Source: an uncultured Amylibacter sp.
GTDB lineage: Bacteria > Pseudomonadota > Alphaproteobacteria > Rhodobacterales > Rhodobacteraceae
DNA: 31,855 bases
NCBI GenBank assembly: GCA_959347345.1
Contig: OY365739.1
Span: forward strand, 1 to 31,855
Direction: 5' to 3'
In this document: positions 22,427 to 31,855 of the stretch, piece after piece
Layout of the letters: each line of letters starts with the position of its first letter
How positions within the stretch are numbered: the stretch's first letter is position 1
The notes under the pieces: generated by a model
What the model was told of the DNA's origin: nothing
The model's database searches: none
Seen by the model: the letters and a program-made list of their open reading frames with translations, nothing else
Made by a program: the position numbers and the translations under genes

Positions 22427-23624
22427 TTAGTTTTCGTCCTCATCGACGTTATCTTCAACGCGAACAAGGATGTCAAGTTCAATAGGAATTTCCAACAAGC
22501 GTGCATTTTCAGGATCTTGATCGTGAACACTCGTCGCAACAAGTGAGGTTTCCACACTACTGTGGAGCATTTTGACTACAGTAGGTACTCCAAGTTTTGA
22601 ATTTGAACCCGTTCTTTGATGCGTTCCAACTCTTCTTGTTACATCTTTGAGTATTTTGGGCAGATAGAGGCACACATCACGAGGCTTGGTTGAGAAATTT
22701 CCAGTACAATTGGAACTAAACACATCTTTTCCTGTTGTCAAGCTGAAAACTTTCAAACTCTGTTTCCCAAGAATTTTGTTTCGCACTTTTCGAACGATCA
22801 ACAGCTCATTAGCAGAGATAGAAGAATCAGAAGTAGACCCCTGATATCCCTTTCTTGCCCACTTGGCCATTTGCAGCACATCAGATACCTTGTCGAACTT
22901 GTACCCAGTCATTCCTTTGTCTTGTTTAATTTGTGAACTGTAGAGAATCGCAAATGGAATTGCAGTGAACCGAGAGCCATTCTCATACTCATTAGCTACG
23001 ATGGTAGTGCACTTGAGAAAGTGAACGTTGAATTGATCGCCATCAGACAAAGAGGATTCTTTGTCACTGCCACAAAACCCCCAAACTGGATGAAATTCCT
23101 CGTGGTGCTTGCTAAGCAACATGGGAAGTGATATTTTCTCTCTGGGAGCTGGAACTTGATCTCTGATATCTCTGTAATCCTTGACCAGAGTAGTTGGTTG
23201 ATCAAAAATTAGCACAGGTTCTGAATCGAAGCTTTCCATTCGTTGCATTATCGATACCGGGTTTAGTGGCAAATACACTCTATCCATCTGTACAAGGATA
23301 TTAAAGGCATGACAGAACACAGTCTAGTCATAATCATATATAAGTAAAAGGGCTGTACTACTATAGTTTTATCAAAATACCCTATGACACTTCACTATTC
23401 CTAATGATATATTGACATGCAGGGCACATTGTCTTTACTGCAAGTTCTATGTAAAATACTTTGTGGGACTGTATCTTTGGACTTGCTGCTACATATAGAA
23501 CAAAGTTGATATTAAATGCAAGAGTGGACCTTTGGGAAGTGCAACAGCTCCTCAGCTAAAAGCCAAGAGACAGCTTGTTCAACTTTTTTGACCTTTGGCA
23601 GTGAATCCTCCTTGACTTTGGTAC
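22427..23624 (-). CDS. CABIT-like domain protein, last two exons
   Basis: The final exon is 22427-23287 (- strand), beginning after acceptor ccttgtacag with MDRVYLPLNPVSIM. The preceding exon is 23530-23624, reading TKVKEDSLPKVKKVEQAVSW then LLAEELLHFPK; the junction is phase 0. The main exon has two similar halves: VPAPREKISLPMLL with DGDQFNVHFLKCTTIV, and NELLIVRK with SLKVFSLTTGKDVF, CTGNFSTKP and CLYLPKIL. This pattern resembles the CABIT module of THEMIS and GAREM-type signalling adaptors, which is known-family reasoning by eye. The C-terminus is acidic (VEDNVDEDEN). Upstream exons should lie at higher coordinates but were not found. The 5' exon end and the adjoining intron are duplicated exactly at 24317-24443. 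Confidence 0.5.
23426..23552. repeat. 127-bp duplication, copy 1 (exon/intron of the CABIT-like gene)
   Basis: Identical base for base to 24317-24443 and in the same orientation, 891 bases apart. It covers the last 23 coding bases of the upstream CABIT-gene exon and about 104 bases of the following intron. Confidence 0.95.
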
Positions 23625-23794
23625 CTGCATGATTAAAAAAGTGCGATTCAGCATTATAGTGTCAAATTCCAAAAAAACACACAAAACCTGTATACTTAAA
23701 ATTACTATTATGACGGGTAGTAAATTTAATTTTTCTCTGTTTTTAGGGTACTAATTTTGGCAGATTTGTAGCAAGTTCATTAGCACAATACTTG

Positions 23795-24195
23795 ATTAAA
23801 CGCCCTCCTTGAATAAACGCCCATCTTGTTTAAACGCCCAGGGTAAGCTCTGTTTTTGTCAATAAACGCCCATCTTGAATAATCGCCCATGTATTGGGCG
23901 TGACACTGTGGGTGGAGCTGAAATGGCATGTGGAACCAGTTGCAAGCGTGGCAGCATAGAATAAAAATACTTTTGCATCGATGGCAGAGAGAGAGATACT
24001 GACACAGAGAGCACTCCTATGACTTAAATTTAAGCTGAGAAATAGACTTAAGCTGAGACAGCAGCCCAAGAAGAGCACAATAACTGCTGCTGTGCAAGAG
24101 TTTTGGAGGAGACATAACAATAAACGCCCTCCTCGTTCGCTATAACAGAGGGGTCTGCTAATTAGAGAGTCCGTTATAAAAGGTTTCACTGTATT
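23795..24195. repeat. AAACGCCC-rich interspersed repeat
   Basis: The phrase taaacgccc followed by atc or tcc occurs near 23799, 23813, 23832, 23862 and 24122, with a variant (taatcgccc) near 23879. The right part (ccgttataaaaggtttcac) looks like the end of a non-coding element. I found no matching terminal inverted repeats or coding capacity. Confidence 0.5.
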
Positions 24196-24316
24196 ATTAG
24201 CGCGGAATTAAGAAATTCGCTAAAATTATTACCCTTTTATAATAACATTGAAGAGAGAGGGATATGAAACTTGATGATGTGTACATACAATCCGTGTTGC
24301 CCAAAATGGGCGTGGT

Positions 24317-24443
24317 ACATTGTCTTTACTGCAAGTTCTATGTAAAATACTTTGTGGGACTGTATCTTTGGACTTGCTGCTACATATAGAACAAAGTTGA
24401 TATTAAATGCAAGAGTGGACCTTTGGGAAGTGCAACAGCTCCT
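24317..24443. repeat. 127-bp duplication, copy 2
   Basis: Exact copy of 23426-23552. In the - strand gene direction it lies upstream of the real exon, so it could act as a decoy splice donor. The sequence to its right is unrelated to copy 1. Confidence 0.95.
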
Positions 24444-24445
24444 TT

Positions 24446-24568
24446 ATGCCAGACGCTGATGAACTGTCTGGGACTGAGGACATGCATGACATGGACCTAG
24501 ACGCTAGCACTATGGACCAGGACGGTGAAAGACCAGGAGAGGGCTCACTGTGTGACTCTGGCAAGTAG
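24446..24568 (+). CDS. Small acidic frame, 40 aa, doubtful
   Basis: Starts at ATG directly after duplication copy 2 and reads MPDADELSGTEDMHDMDLDA then STMDQDGERPGEGSLCDSGK. The composition (Asp, Glu, Met, Gly) looks like coding sequence from a linker, and the frame is open upstream through part of the duplicated copy. It may be a displaced exon fragment of another gene. No family was recognised. Confidence 0.25.
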   Translation: MPDADELSGTEDMHDMDLDASTMDQDGERPGEGSLCDSGK

Positions 24569-25048
24569 TATAGTATAGCTAGAATATCAGTAGTGTAAGT
24601 ATAGTATAGCTAAAATAGAATTAGCAGTAATGAACAGTCTTTATGTGAGCTTGTAAATTTCATAGATCGTTCACCGATATAGTAATACATGTACGTATTG
24701 TACTTCAAATTGATATATCTTAGCACTGTTACATTCATATGATGTGAAAATCAAGCTTAGTCAAGCCTTTATACCATATGATAGGCTGATCCATAAAAAA
24801 AATTTTTTGGATTTTATCTCACCGCTGGCCGAGCAGGATAAAAACGGTTGAGCGTAATAACCGTGGTTGTTATGGCAACACATGTTGCACCATTTTATTC
24901 CTTATTGTATGGGCATTCTATTGGTATATGGTTGCTAGACATTTTATTGCTCTAGAAACCCGATAGAGAATTTATAGACATTTTACTTCACTGTTAATTA
25001 AGAATCCGACGGTTAAAGGGTTAACCTACCTGAGACCTCACCCATGTC
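24569..25048. other. Gene-free interval
   Basis: AT-rich DNA without a convincing frame, RNA gene or repeat. Contains near-repeats of gtatagtatagcta around 24575-24615. Confidence 0.35.
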
Positions 25049-26728
25049 TCACATTCTCTCAGCATGATCAGACAAGGTAACAGCATGCCCAAAGAGTCCT
25101 TCCAGGTAGATATCACCTACCATGCACTGTACAAGCTATCTAGCCTTGATTCCAGGCCGCACTGAAGATGGGGCCTTGTGAAGGAGGCTACAAGCTAGCT
25201 AGCTCATAGATAAACAAAATTAGCTGAATCAATTCACTAACATCCTTCGCATAATTGGAAAAGCGCTTCAATTTGAGTACAAACAACCTGCATGCAGTTG
25301 CGCATACGCTTAAAACGATTATGGTCGAGTACGCGCTGTTTCTACGATATTGCTGATCATGAAGCTAAAAACCTTGTTGTTGAATTAAAGCTGCACTTTT
25401 GAGATGACCAGATGACTTTGAATGGCGATGAATCACGAGTGTAATGAGTATTGGTACACTAATAACTTATTGCACAGTTTGAACTAGCCTCCTTAGTTTT
25501 AGCAGACTGGATTGAAGAAAAAGGCCTGCTATTGACTGCTTGCGCATGCGCAAAATTATTGGATAATTTTCCCGTAAAATTTCCCATAATACTGATCCTG
25601 AATACAGACAAAGAATTAGAAGTCATACACAGCACAGCTATTTTTCTTTCTGATAGAGTCTATAAATAATTATGTAGAGGTTAGTAGATGAGCGTGGCCT
25701 GTTCATATAGGCTATTGTCAGATTTCACTCCGTTCCGACGATTGTCATCCACACTGTTTCAGGTTGTGAATCTTTTGTTAACATAGCAGGCTAAGCTAGG
25801 GTAGCTATCAGAATGCTATCAGATGGGCTCAATCGAAATTTCTATCTACTTCTTTGAATCTACTTCCGTTCGTTGTGACGTCATTGTTAGTTTTATTCAG
25901 CATAATTATACGATGTTATCTAAAGCCCCCAGATACCGGGGGGATATTAGCGCTTGCGCAAGCAGTCATTACTAGACCCACTCTCTGTGGCCTGGGATTG
26001 AGGCTAAGTTTGAACATAAGTAAAAATACGCGAAACATAGCTAAAAAGCAAGTGCTTAATTTGCTGGGGGTTACTAATAATTATGCCAAGTAAGCACAAT
26101 ACATAAACACATCCACTATTCCTCACCTTGCTGATAAGCAGTGGACATGAATAGGTCTTGAGAACGTCCATCCATTTGGCTGGTACGAACAGCTAGTTGC
26201 TCAGCATTGCGAGAAACTGGGTTCTACGAGGAAAAAGTGAATGGCATGCAAGTCAGCAATGAGATGGTATGCAAGTTGGTACCTGCTCTGAGCATGACAG
26301 TTCCTCATTGTCAGACTCATCAGAAGAATTTGAACAGCTGCTATCACTTCTCTCACATTTGAGGGAGTGATACTGTATATTGATGATTGAACATTAATAC
26401 TAAAAAAGCTAGATTGACTAACCTCCAAAGAGCAATGTGCAAGTATTTTTCCACAGTAGAGGCACTCTTCCATGGGGCACACATTTGCAACGCTCACCTA
26501 ATATACAACAGCTGGTTAAGTATTCTATATTGCACGTGAGCAATACAAACCTGAGAAAGATATTGGCAATCTGGTGTGTGTTCCTGGCTGTCATATTCAA
26601 CGTCTGCTGTTTTCAAAATAGATATTAGTAACACATGCTATGTTGAAATGGGTTTACCATTAAGTTCATCGTTTTGGTAGTTCGTTTGGCACACATCATC
26701 GTACAGCTTCTTGATAGTATCTTTGGAG
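25049..26728 (-). CDS. UBZ4/RAD18-type zinc-finger protein assembled from small exons, 5' partial
   Basis: Six exons on the - strand join in phase: 26728-26658, 26606-26551, 26497-26423, 26372-26283, 26223-26127 and 25116-25049 (stop). Products in order: SKDTIKKLYDDVCQTNYQN; ADVEYDSQEHTPDCQYLSQ; VSVANVCPMEECLYCGKILA; YHSLKCERSDSSCSNSSDES; NPVSRNAEQLAVRTSQMDG; GDIYLEGLFGHAVTLSDHA. Across the third and fourth exons the spacing is C-x2-C-x11-H-x3-C (CLYCG through YHSLKC), the ubiquitin-binding UBZ4 pattern of RAD18-type fingers; the finger only exists after splicing. A Ser/Asp/Glu-rich acidic stretch follows. The last exon is 1 kb away and less certain. The first exon needs two bases from an unseen upstream exon. 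A role in ubiquitin-linked signalling or DNA repair is inference from the finger alone. Confidence 0.55.
25117..26126. other. Putative 1-kb intron of the zinc-finger gene
   Basis: Lies between the fifth and sixth exons of the model above. It contains a ttgcgcatgcgcaa palindrome near 25540 and an inverted pair around cccccagataccggggg near 25926. The 79-codon frame at 25854-26093 on + has no coding character. Confidence 0.35.
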
Positions 26729-26763
26729 CTCTATATATATGGTATAATTTTATATAGAGCTCC
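26725..26763. repeat. Perfect 13-base inverted repeat (hairpin) at an exon border
   Basis: ggagctctatata and tatatagagctcc face each other across a 13-base AT loop. On the - strand the hairpin covers the acceptor and first bases of the exon starting at 26728, so it could affect splicing of that exon. Confidence 0.6.
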
Positions 26764-26815
26764 ATAATTGTTACGCTATATATATAGATCAAGCCTTACA
26801 AATATACCAATTGAC

Positions 26816-26965
26816 TACCGTATATAGCGGGTAATTTTCGTGGGGGTAAAAAAGTTTAACTCGAATACGGCGATTTCGTTTGACTGTACTGCATTGCATG
26901 CATTCCGGTAAACCACGCCTACGTAACGAATATTTCACCCCACAAAAATTACCTGCTATACGGTA
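26816..26965. mobile_element. MITE, 146 bp, TA target duplication
   Basis: The termini ccgtatatagcgggtaattt (26818) and aaattacctgctatacgg (ending 26963) are imperfect inverted repeats extending into tcgtgggg / ccccacaaa. TA flanks both sides (26816-26817, 26964-26965). No coding capacity. Same terminal sequence as the element at 30496-30729; TA duplication suggests mobilisation by a Tc1/mariner-type transposase. Confidence 0.85.
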
Positions 26966-28421
26966 CACTTATAATCTCCAGTGTAGCCATGACACAAACT
27001 GGGGAAAAAAATGGAGATTATGAAAAGGTATTGATTTTGATGGCACTACTGCACTTAGAGGCCACCATATTACATGGCCACCATATTACATTGTCGAACG
27101 GCTTGCAGTCAGACCTTGAAACCAAAGCTGCATGTACATAGTTTACTTGTTGTAGATTACGGCCATGTATTGTAGCTAGCTGTTTAGTTCTGTCGATACG
27201 AGAGAGAGAATTCACGAATCATGGCTATGTTCAAACTAAATCTGTTCCAATAATTCAGTGTTTGGCCCGGCCCTGTCACTCCGCTGAGGAAGCTTTTGCT
27301 GGCTGTGAGTTCGGACTTCAATAGAGCCTTTACCTAGGTACTATCAGCTTAGTGCTCTGAGCCGCTGTCCTCGAGAACAAGTGTTCGAAAATAGATGATT
27401 GGTTGTCCACTCTATAATATTAAACTGAAGGAAAATTAGAGGGATGTTACTTAAAGGAACTAAGAAGTTGCTATGAGCTAGCAGCTAGTTCGCTTAGGAT
27501 ATACCATTTCTCTCATTACGTATTCATGATATGTATTAGTTAATGTACAGTGTTTATGACAGTAAACCTCCCGACTACGAGGGCGTAAGCCCGAAGGAGA
27601 GGTGTGGTTTACTGTCATAAACCCCGAGGCACTGTGCATTAACTGATATAATTATGTCTCATCTGACTGGCTGACTGGTTGCTATGCATCCAGCTATATA
27701 AGCTTGCATGACTTCCACATAGCAAACAAGAAGACAACTATACGAAAAAGAGAGTTCGTTCACACCATGTACCAGGGCTCCAGTCCACACTTGCGCAGCT
27801 TGGACAGAATAAGAGCAGCCAGCCCCTCCCTCCAAGCGACCGGTACAGAGCCACTCCCCTATCTAGTCAGCCCCTCCCTCAACATATCTACTGCAGCAAC
27901 CAGCCAGAAAAAACAACACAGCTTGCGTCTAGACCAGTTCTCTTCGGCTATGCCAGGCTAGTAAGCAAGAAAGGTAAGCTTAAAATAGCCACTCCTATAT
28001 TATTATTAAACTGGCTTCTTTTTCGTTGAATTCTTGAAGAAGCTGAACAGGCCTATAGTGCAGTGGCGTGCAGTACTAGTGCTAGTGAGCAAGTCAGCCT
28101 GAGCCTAGCCCTCTCCCAGAGTGTCTCTAAAGCAGCTCCTTTAGCAAGCATACAGCAGAATTTTTGATGAACTAGTCTACAGACTACACCCTCTGACTCC
28201 AAGTTTTGATTTACGACATTTTGTTTCTCATGCAAGACATTTCATTCATCTTCATTCATCGAAAACACCATTATAGTTGCATATGCTTGAGGTGCCAATA
28301 TGAGCCACTATTTTTCCTTGTAGCCCTGAGGTGCCAATTTATGACAGCTAAACCAGACTACATGGCAGAAGTGTAGTATAGGTGGGAAATATGAATTTAT
28401 CGCAGAATTTAGGTTACCTAC
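26966..28421. other. Interval between the zinc-finger and CARD gene models
   Basis: Holds a foldback element (27538-27644, listed separately), a short tandem ggccaccatattacat pair at about 27059-27090, and an 85-codon + frame at 27704-27961 without recognisable motifs. Any exons joining the two - strand gene models would lie here; none was found with confidence. Confidence 0.35.
27538..27644. mobile_element. Foldback/MITE-like palindromic element
   Basis: Left arm agttaatgtacagtg then tttatgacagtaaac; right arm gtttactgtcataaa, cccgagg, cactgtgcattaact. The arms are near-perfect inverted repeats except for about eight extra bases (ccccgagg) in the right arm. A 40-base centre contains gggcgtaagccc, itself palindromic. 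No coding capacity and no clear target duplication. Confidence 0.7.
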
Positions 28422-30116
28422 CTCATTGTCCAGCAGTTCACAGCAGCAGTATTGCATCATCCCAGCATACTCCATCAATGTAATGTTTTCAGCAACCAGT
28501 GCTTTTTTCTGTTCAAGGCTCAAACTCAAAAGTTCACCTGGAAATGCTCCGACTATCTCAAAACTCATCTCCACACAGCCTTGCTCTACAGAAGTCACCC
28601 TGAGTAAGACATCATGAGGGAGATTCAAAAGCTTTCTTACAACTTTCTTGAAGTGTGCAATTCGCTTGAGAGGAAATTTTTGAAAATCCTCTTCGATTTT
28701 GATTTTCAATTCTTTTCTTGAAGTCACCTCCTGGTTGTCTGAACAAATATCTCGTACGCTGCTTGGGAGCAAGAAAACTCGAAGCTGGCTATATTCCCGA
28801 AATGAATTTGCGTATATTTTAGCTGCATCTTCAGCTTTCTTTTGCAATCGAAGTGATTTCTCACCATTGTCACTTGCATTTCTACAAGCTTCCATTACAT
28901 GATCGTCAAGGCTCTCATAGTTAATAAAATCAATGCCTGCAGTGACAGATGCATACAAGTCTTCAAAATTGTTTGATCTGATTGTCTGTTGACGAGTACG
29001 CAAGATTTGCTTCAATGAGTCGTCTATGCCCCTTATTGACTTTGCCCAGTGATAAACTGACATTGAATAAGTTGTGAATTCGTGCTGAATGCTCTCAGTT
29101 TCTTCAGCTAAATGCTGCTGCAACACACTTCCGGCTTTCTTATTGGCCCCGAGATCTAGTTCTGGGAATGCCTCGGTGCTTGAGTGGCGATTGGCTAAGC
29201 AGTCAGGGGGTGGACAGAGACAGTGACTGAAGTCAGTCACACCACAAGGGCATTGGCAGTTCACTGATGAAGAGTCCAGGCTGATATTGTCCATGCCGCT
29301 GTCCTCAGAGATGTTTGAATCTGATGCATGTCTCACCAAATCCGTTTTTCCAGCATCTATACGAAATAGATTAGTTATTAACAACAAATACTTTCTATAC
29401 GTGCATAAATTGATGAACAGTGAGTGTACAGGTCATATTACTTCGTGCAAAATACACTTGCATTTCTAACTTTAAACACTGTTTTCTGCAAAAATCGCAA
29501 TCGAAAGAAACACGTAGCATGTCCATTCAATTTTGCATGAAACACAATCAACAATGCATGATGTCATTTACCTTCACTGTCGTTGAGTACTTTCAGCAAG
29601 TCACAGTGAAGTTCCCCACTATCTTTGAAAGTACGAATGAAGTCATCGTATCGACCGGGGTGATGCTGTATCATCTTCTTCACAGCAGAATAGAGTCTTC
29701 TTGCTTTAGCAGTTTTGGTCTTGTTTAACTCATTTGTCTCTTCAAAATCAGTATCAGATATCAAGCGTTTGGCATGAAGTGAGAGAGCCAGTCCTTTGGG
29801 ATCTGTTGAAATGGCTGCAACAATCTTTTCTCCGTGACTAACCACTATACTATATTCTGTAAAAACAAAATCTGCTGATCATTGGTCGTAATTTTAATTG
29901 TGCCCAGTTGTGTACTGTATATAACTATAAAATACAGACCATCCGGCCCGTCGTGTATTCATTGACTTTTGGAGTGGCCTTATAAAGAGGGGGGGAAGCA
30001 CCTTGGAACAAGCAAATGTGCCTCAATCTATACCCGCATATGTTTACAACGTTAAATATGCAAACATCTACATGTACCTCCATCTCACAATACTTACCGA
30101 GACCCTCGGTCATCAT
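28422..30116 (-). CDS. CARD/death-fold domain protein, 5' complete, 3' end not found
   Basis: Three exons on -: 30116-30098 (MMTEGL), 29856-29572 and 29356-28422, all with clean borders (gtaagtatt donor at 30097; tttttacag acceptor; ggtaaatg donor; tcgtatag acceptor) and matching phase-1 junctions. Exon 2 reads EYSIVVSHGEKIVAAISTDP then ALSLHAKRLISDTDF, KARRLYSAVKKMI and HHPGRYDDFIRTFKD, a six-helix CARD-like domain of the kind used to assemble apoptosis and innate-immune complexes. Exon 3 starts with a Ser/Asp linker, then a Cys cluster (CQCPCGVTDFSHCLCPPPDC), a long helical part, and LKRIAHFKKVVRKLLNLP with SVEQGCVEMSFEIVGAFPG. The latter resembles a module often seen after death-fold domains in sponge and cnidarian proteins (from memory, unnamed). 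After the donor at 28421 the next exon was not identified; the stop at 28308 is intron read-through. Confidence 0.7.
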
Positions 30117-30493
30117 CAGTTTGATTCGTCAGGTGTTTTTTTTAACACTAGAGAGCCTGGAATAAATAGGAATATATGAGTCTATGCCTTGGTTGCATGG
30201 CTACACAGTATACACAGTTTGGTATCTACATAATTATACAAAATGAAAGCTCACTAAGTACTCACAAAGAAAGAAGCTTGGATTCAGACACAATTCCTCA
30301 AGAGATCTAGAGTCCTCACAAATCAGCAATATGACACAATTAATGTCTCATGCATGGAACCCTTAATTACTTTTATAACCGTGCATAGATTACATAAGAC
30401 TGTTGGGGTAGAAACCCAGGTACTTTCCCAGGGATCTACCCTATCTATTCACACGCTGCAGATGAATACCAAAATTGATTTAATTGCAGCAAA
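30117..30493. other. Upstream region of the CARD gene
   Basis: Contains the 5' untranslated region and presumed promoter of the - strand CARD gene. No TATA box or other control element could be assigned with confidence. Confidence 0.3.
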
Positions 30494-30731
30494 TACCGTA
30501 TAGCGCGAAATTTTCGAGGCACTTATATTTCGTGGATTAGCCTCTAAAAGCCATTTCGCTGCACAATATTCGCAGAATGACTGCTTACCGGAAGCCACGC
30601 CTTTAAATATTTGCACGATAGCAGGTAATTCTAATTAAAGAACAATTTTCGTAGACTTAATTTTCGTGTAGAATTCTAACCCACGAAATCCACGAAAATT
30701 AAGCCCCTCGAAAATTTCGCGCTATACGGTA
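30494..30731. mobile_element. MITE, 234 bp, TA target duplication
   Basis: Terminal inverted repeats ccgtatagcgcgaaattttc (30496) and gaaaatttcgcgctatacgg (ending 30729) are perfect over 20 bases and continue as gagg/cctc. TA flanks both sides (30494-30495, 30730-30731). The interior has further inverted phrases (tttcgtggatt, aatccacgaaa type). Shares its outer ten bases with the element at 26818-26963. Confidence 0.9.
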
Positions 30732-31659
30732 TACTTTCAGTTGATATCTGATACACAAACCATGCATGTCATTGGCTATTATTAGAAACTGATTAGGTCT
30801 TCAAGCATTGTACTAATGATTCAAGCATTACACAGGCACAATTCAATAAAGAGGTAGCCACAAAACTAAAAATAACATTATGCAGTTATACGTACGTACA
30901 CTACATGTATATTGTATACAGAACAGAGAAATTAGATCAGTCTAAAACACGACACAGTGCACAGATATAATTGACAGTGTCCCTATATAGTGTTACTTAG
31001 CGTGTAGGCGTGTAGCCCGTCACTTCTGTGTATATACGATCTGGGAATGAAAAACATGAAAAACAAGTATCACACAATGACATGACATGAAATTTGTACA
31101 AGCATGCACTAACATGGGAGGGGGGGGATTCAAATACAAAAGGGGGAATTCTCACTGTACATGTAATGAATGACTTCATTGCAACTCTAACGACAAAAGC
31201 AATGTGTTAAGTTGCTAGGAATGGCCAAAGTTAGTACAAAGAGGTAAATCTGTCCTAACACCTAACACCACAACTAGTGTTGCGTACCTGATGACAAAGG
31301 CTACTACTGACTGTACTGTACACCTAAAGACAATACCAGAGTGTCACACACACAGGGGGAGATTTAGGTAACTAGTTGTTTGACTGACTATATGCAATCC
31401 TCTACATGTAGTCTCAAATTAACTTGTTGCCTTGTGTACTGGGTATTGTAATAGCAGGTAAAGGTATCATCTCAAATTCACTTACAATGTAAAACCACCT
31501 AAACAGACAACAATTTCCCAGGGAGGCATGCCCCTGTGTTCTCCTTGCCAGCGACACACTCTGTATCCTTTACCTGCCTCTACTTCACAATCCAGTATGA
31601 CACCCGAATACTAACAACTTACAACACAAATAAAGCGCAACTGTCTAATGTACACGTAC
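30732..31659. other. Gene-free right-hand interval
   Basis: No convincing gene. On - a possible small exon ends at a donor near 31577 (gaggcag/gtaaagg) and reads SGVILDCEVEA, but its phase does not fit the exon at 31660-31723. Confidence 0.3.
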
Positions 31660-31723
31660 CTTTCCATAGGTCCAATGGGATGCTCTGTTCGTCCAGTTTA
31701 TGGTCGTACTTCGAGGGGGGCGG
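31660..31723 (-). CDS. Probable single exon of a gene running in from the right edge
   Basis: On -, acceptor-like acacacatag precedes an open 64-base stretch reading SKYDHKLDEQSIPLDLWK and ending at a strong donor (aaag/gtacgtg). The composition is protein-like but no family was recognised. The CA/TG dinucleotide run just upstream (about 31726-31742) would serve as an unusual polypyrimidine-poor acceptor tract. Confidence 0.3.
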
Positions 31724-31855
31724 CTATGTGTGTGTGTGTGTGGGGTGTACACGTTAAAGTGTGTGGCCTGGGTAGGTAGGTGTTTTGGGATGGGATGGTT
31801 ACATGTAGTTTTACACTATAATAGTGCTGTCTGTAATGAAGAGGTGGTCTGCTAA

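Noticed and set aside
23830..24189. A 119-codon - strand frame rich in Leu and Ser
   Set aside because: Lies in the AAACGCCC repeat and simple (ag)n-like sequence; the Ser/Leu run reflects gagaga-type DNA.
25854..26093. A 79-codon + strand frame with a hydrophobic N-terminus
   Set aside because: Uses an alternative start, shows no motif, and lies inside the inferred intron of the zinc-finger gene.
27704..27961. An 85-codon + strand frame
   Set aside because: No motif, no splice context and no neighbour logic; length is within chance expectation.
28308..28421. C-terminal extension of the CARD gene to the stop at 28308
   Set aside because: A consensus donor (gag/gtaggt) at 28422/28421 ends the exon; the extension has no protein character.
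31536..31757. A 73-codon + strand frame ending in a Val/Cys run
   Set aside because: The end is translated (tg)n microsatellite; the rest has no motif and overlaps a better - strand exon candidate.

Overview
The window looks like AT-rich, intron-containing animal DNA, most likely from a sponge (demosponge) or another early-branching metazoan. The grounds are very short spliceosomal introns (about 45-110 bases) with clean GT..AG borders, a P-element/THAP9-type transposase, a CARD-type death-fold protein, a CABIT-like protein and an RHS/Crinkler-type P-loop NTPase. No database search was possible, so family names rest on motifs read by eye and the host assignment is inference.

Layout. Positions 1-3.7 kb hold part of a DNA transposon: a multi-exon P-element-like transposase on + (5' end outside the window), converging on a single-exon accessory-type gene on -. 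From 4.5 to 5.85 kb is a spliced gene for a DUF927-like P-loop ATPase. From 6.1 to 8.9 kb is a cluster of repeated RNA-recognition-motif (RRM) exons, decayed at the left and spliceable at the right, leading into an RHS/Crinkler-type NTPase. From 9.9 to 11.0 kb is a three-exon gene whose tail is a charged KSDDPP repeat.

From 11.2 to 22.3 kb the window is one continuous tandem array built on a 9-base unit, TTACC followed by four variable bases. Two classes of unit alternate in 18- and 27-base rhythms, and the array has higher-order repeats of roughly 0.9-2.3 kb carrying recurrent landmarks, including a telomere-like CCCTAACCCTA. The very long open frames here follow from a period divisible by three and are not genes.

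Right of the array all recognised genes are on the - strand: a CABIT-like gene (22.4-23.6 kb), a multi-exon gene with a UBZ4/RAD18-type zinc finger whose small exons had to be assembled by hand (25.0-26.7 kb), a CARD gene with a complete 5' end (28.4-30.1 kb) and one probable exon at the right edge. Between them lie an exact 127-bp duplication, two MITEs of one family with TA target duplications, a foldback element and an AAACGCCC-rich repeat.

A recurring oddity is single-base indels, mostly in short A or C runs, that break otherwise well-conserved reading frames in several unrelated genes. This suggests uncorrected long-read consensus errors at least as strongly as gene decay.
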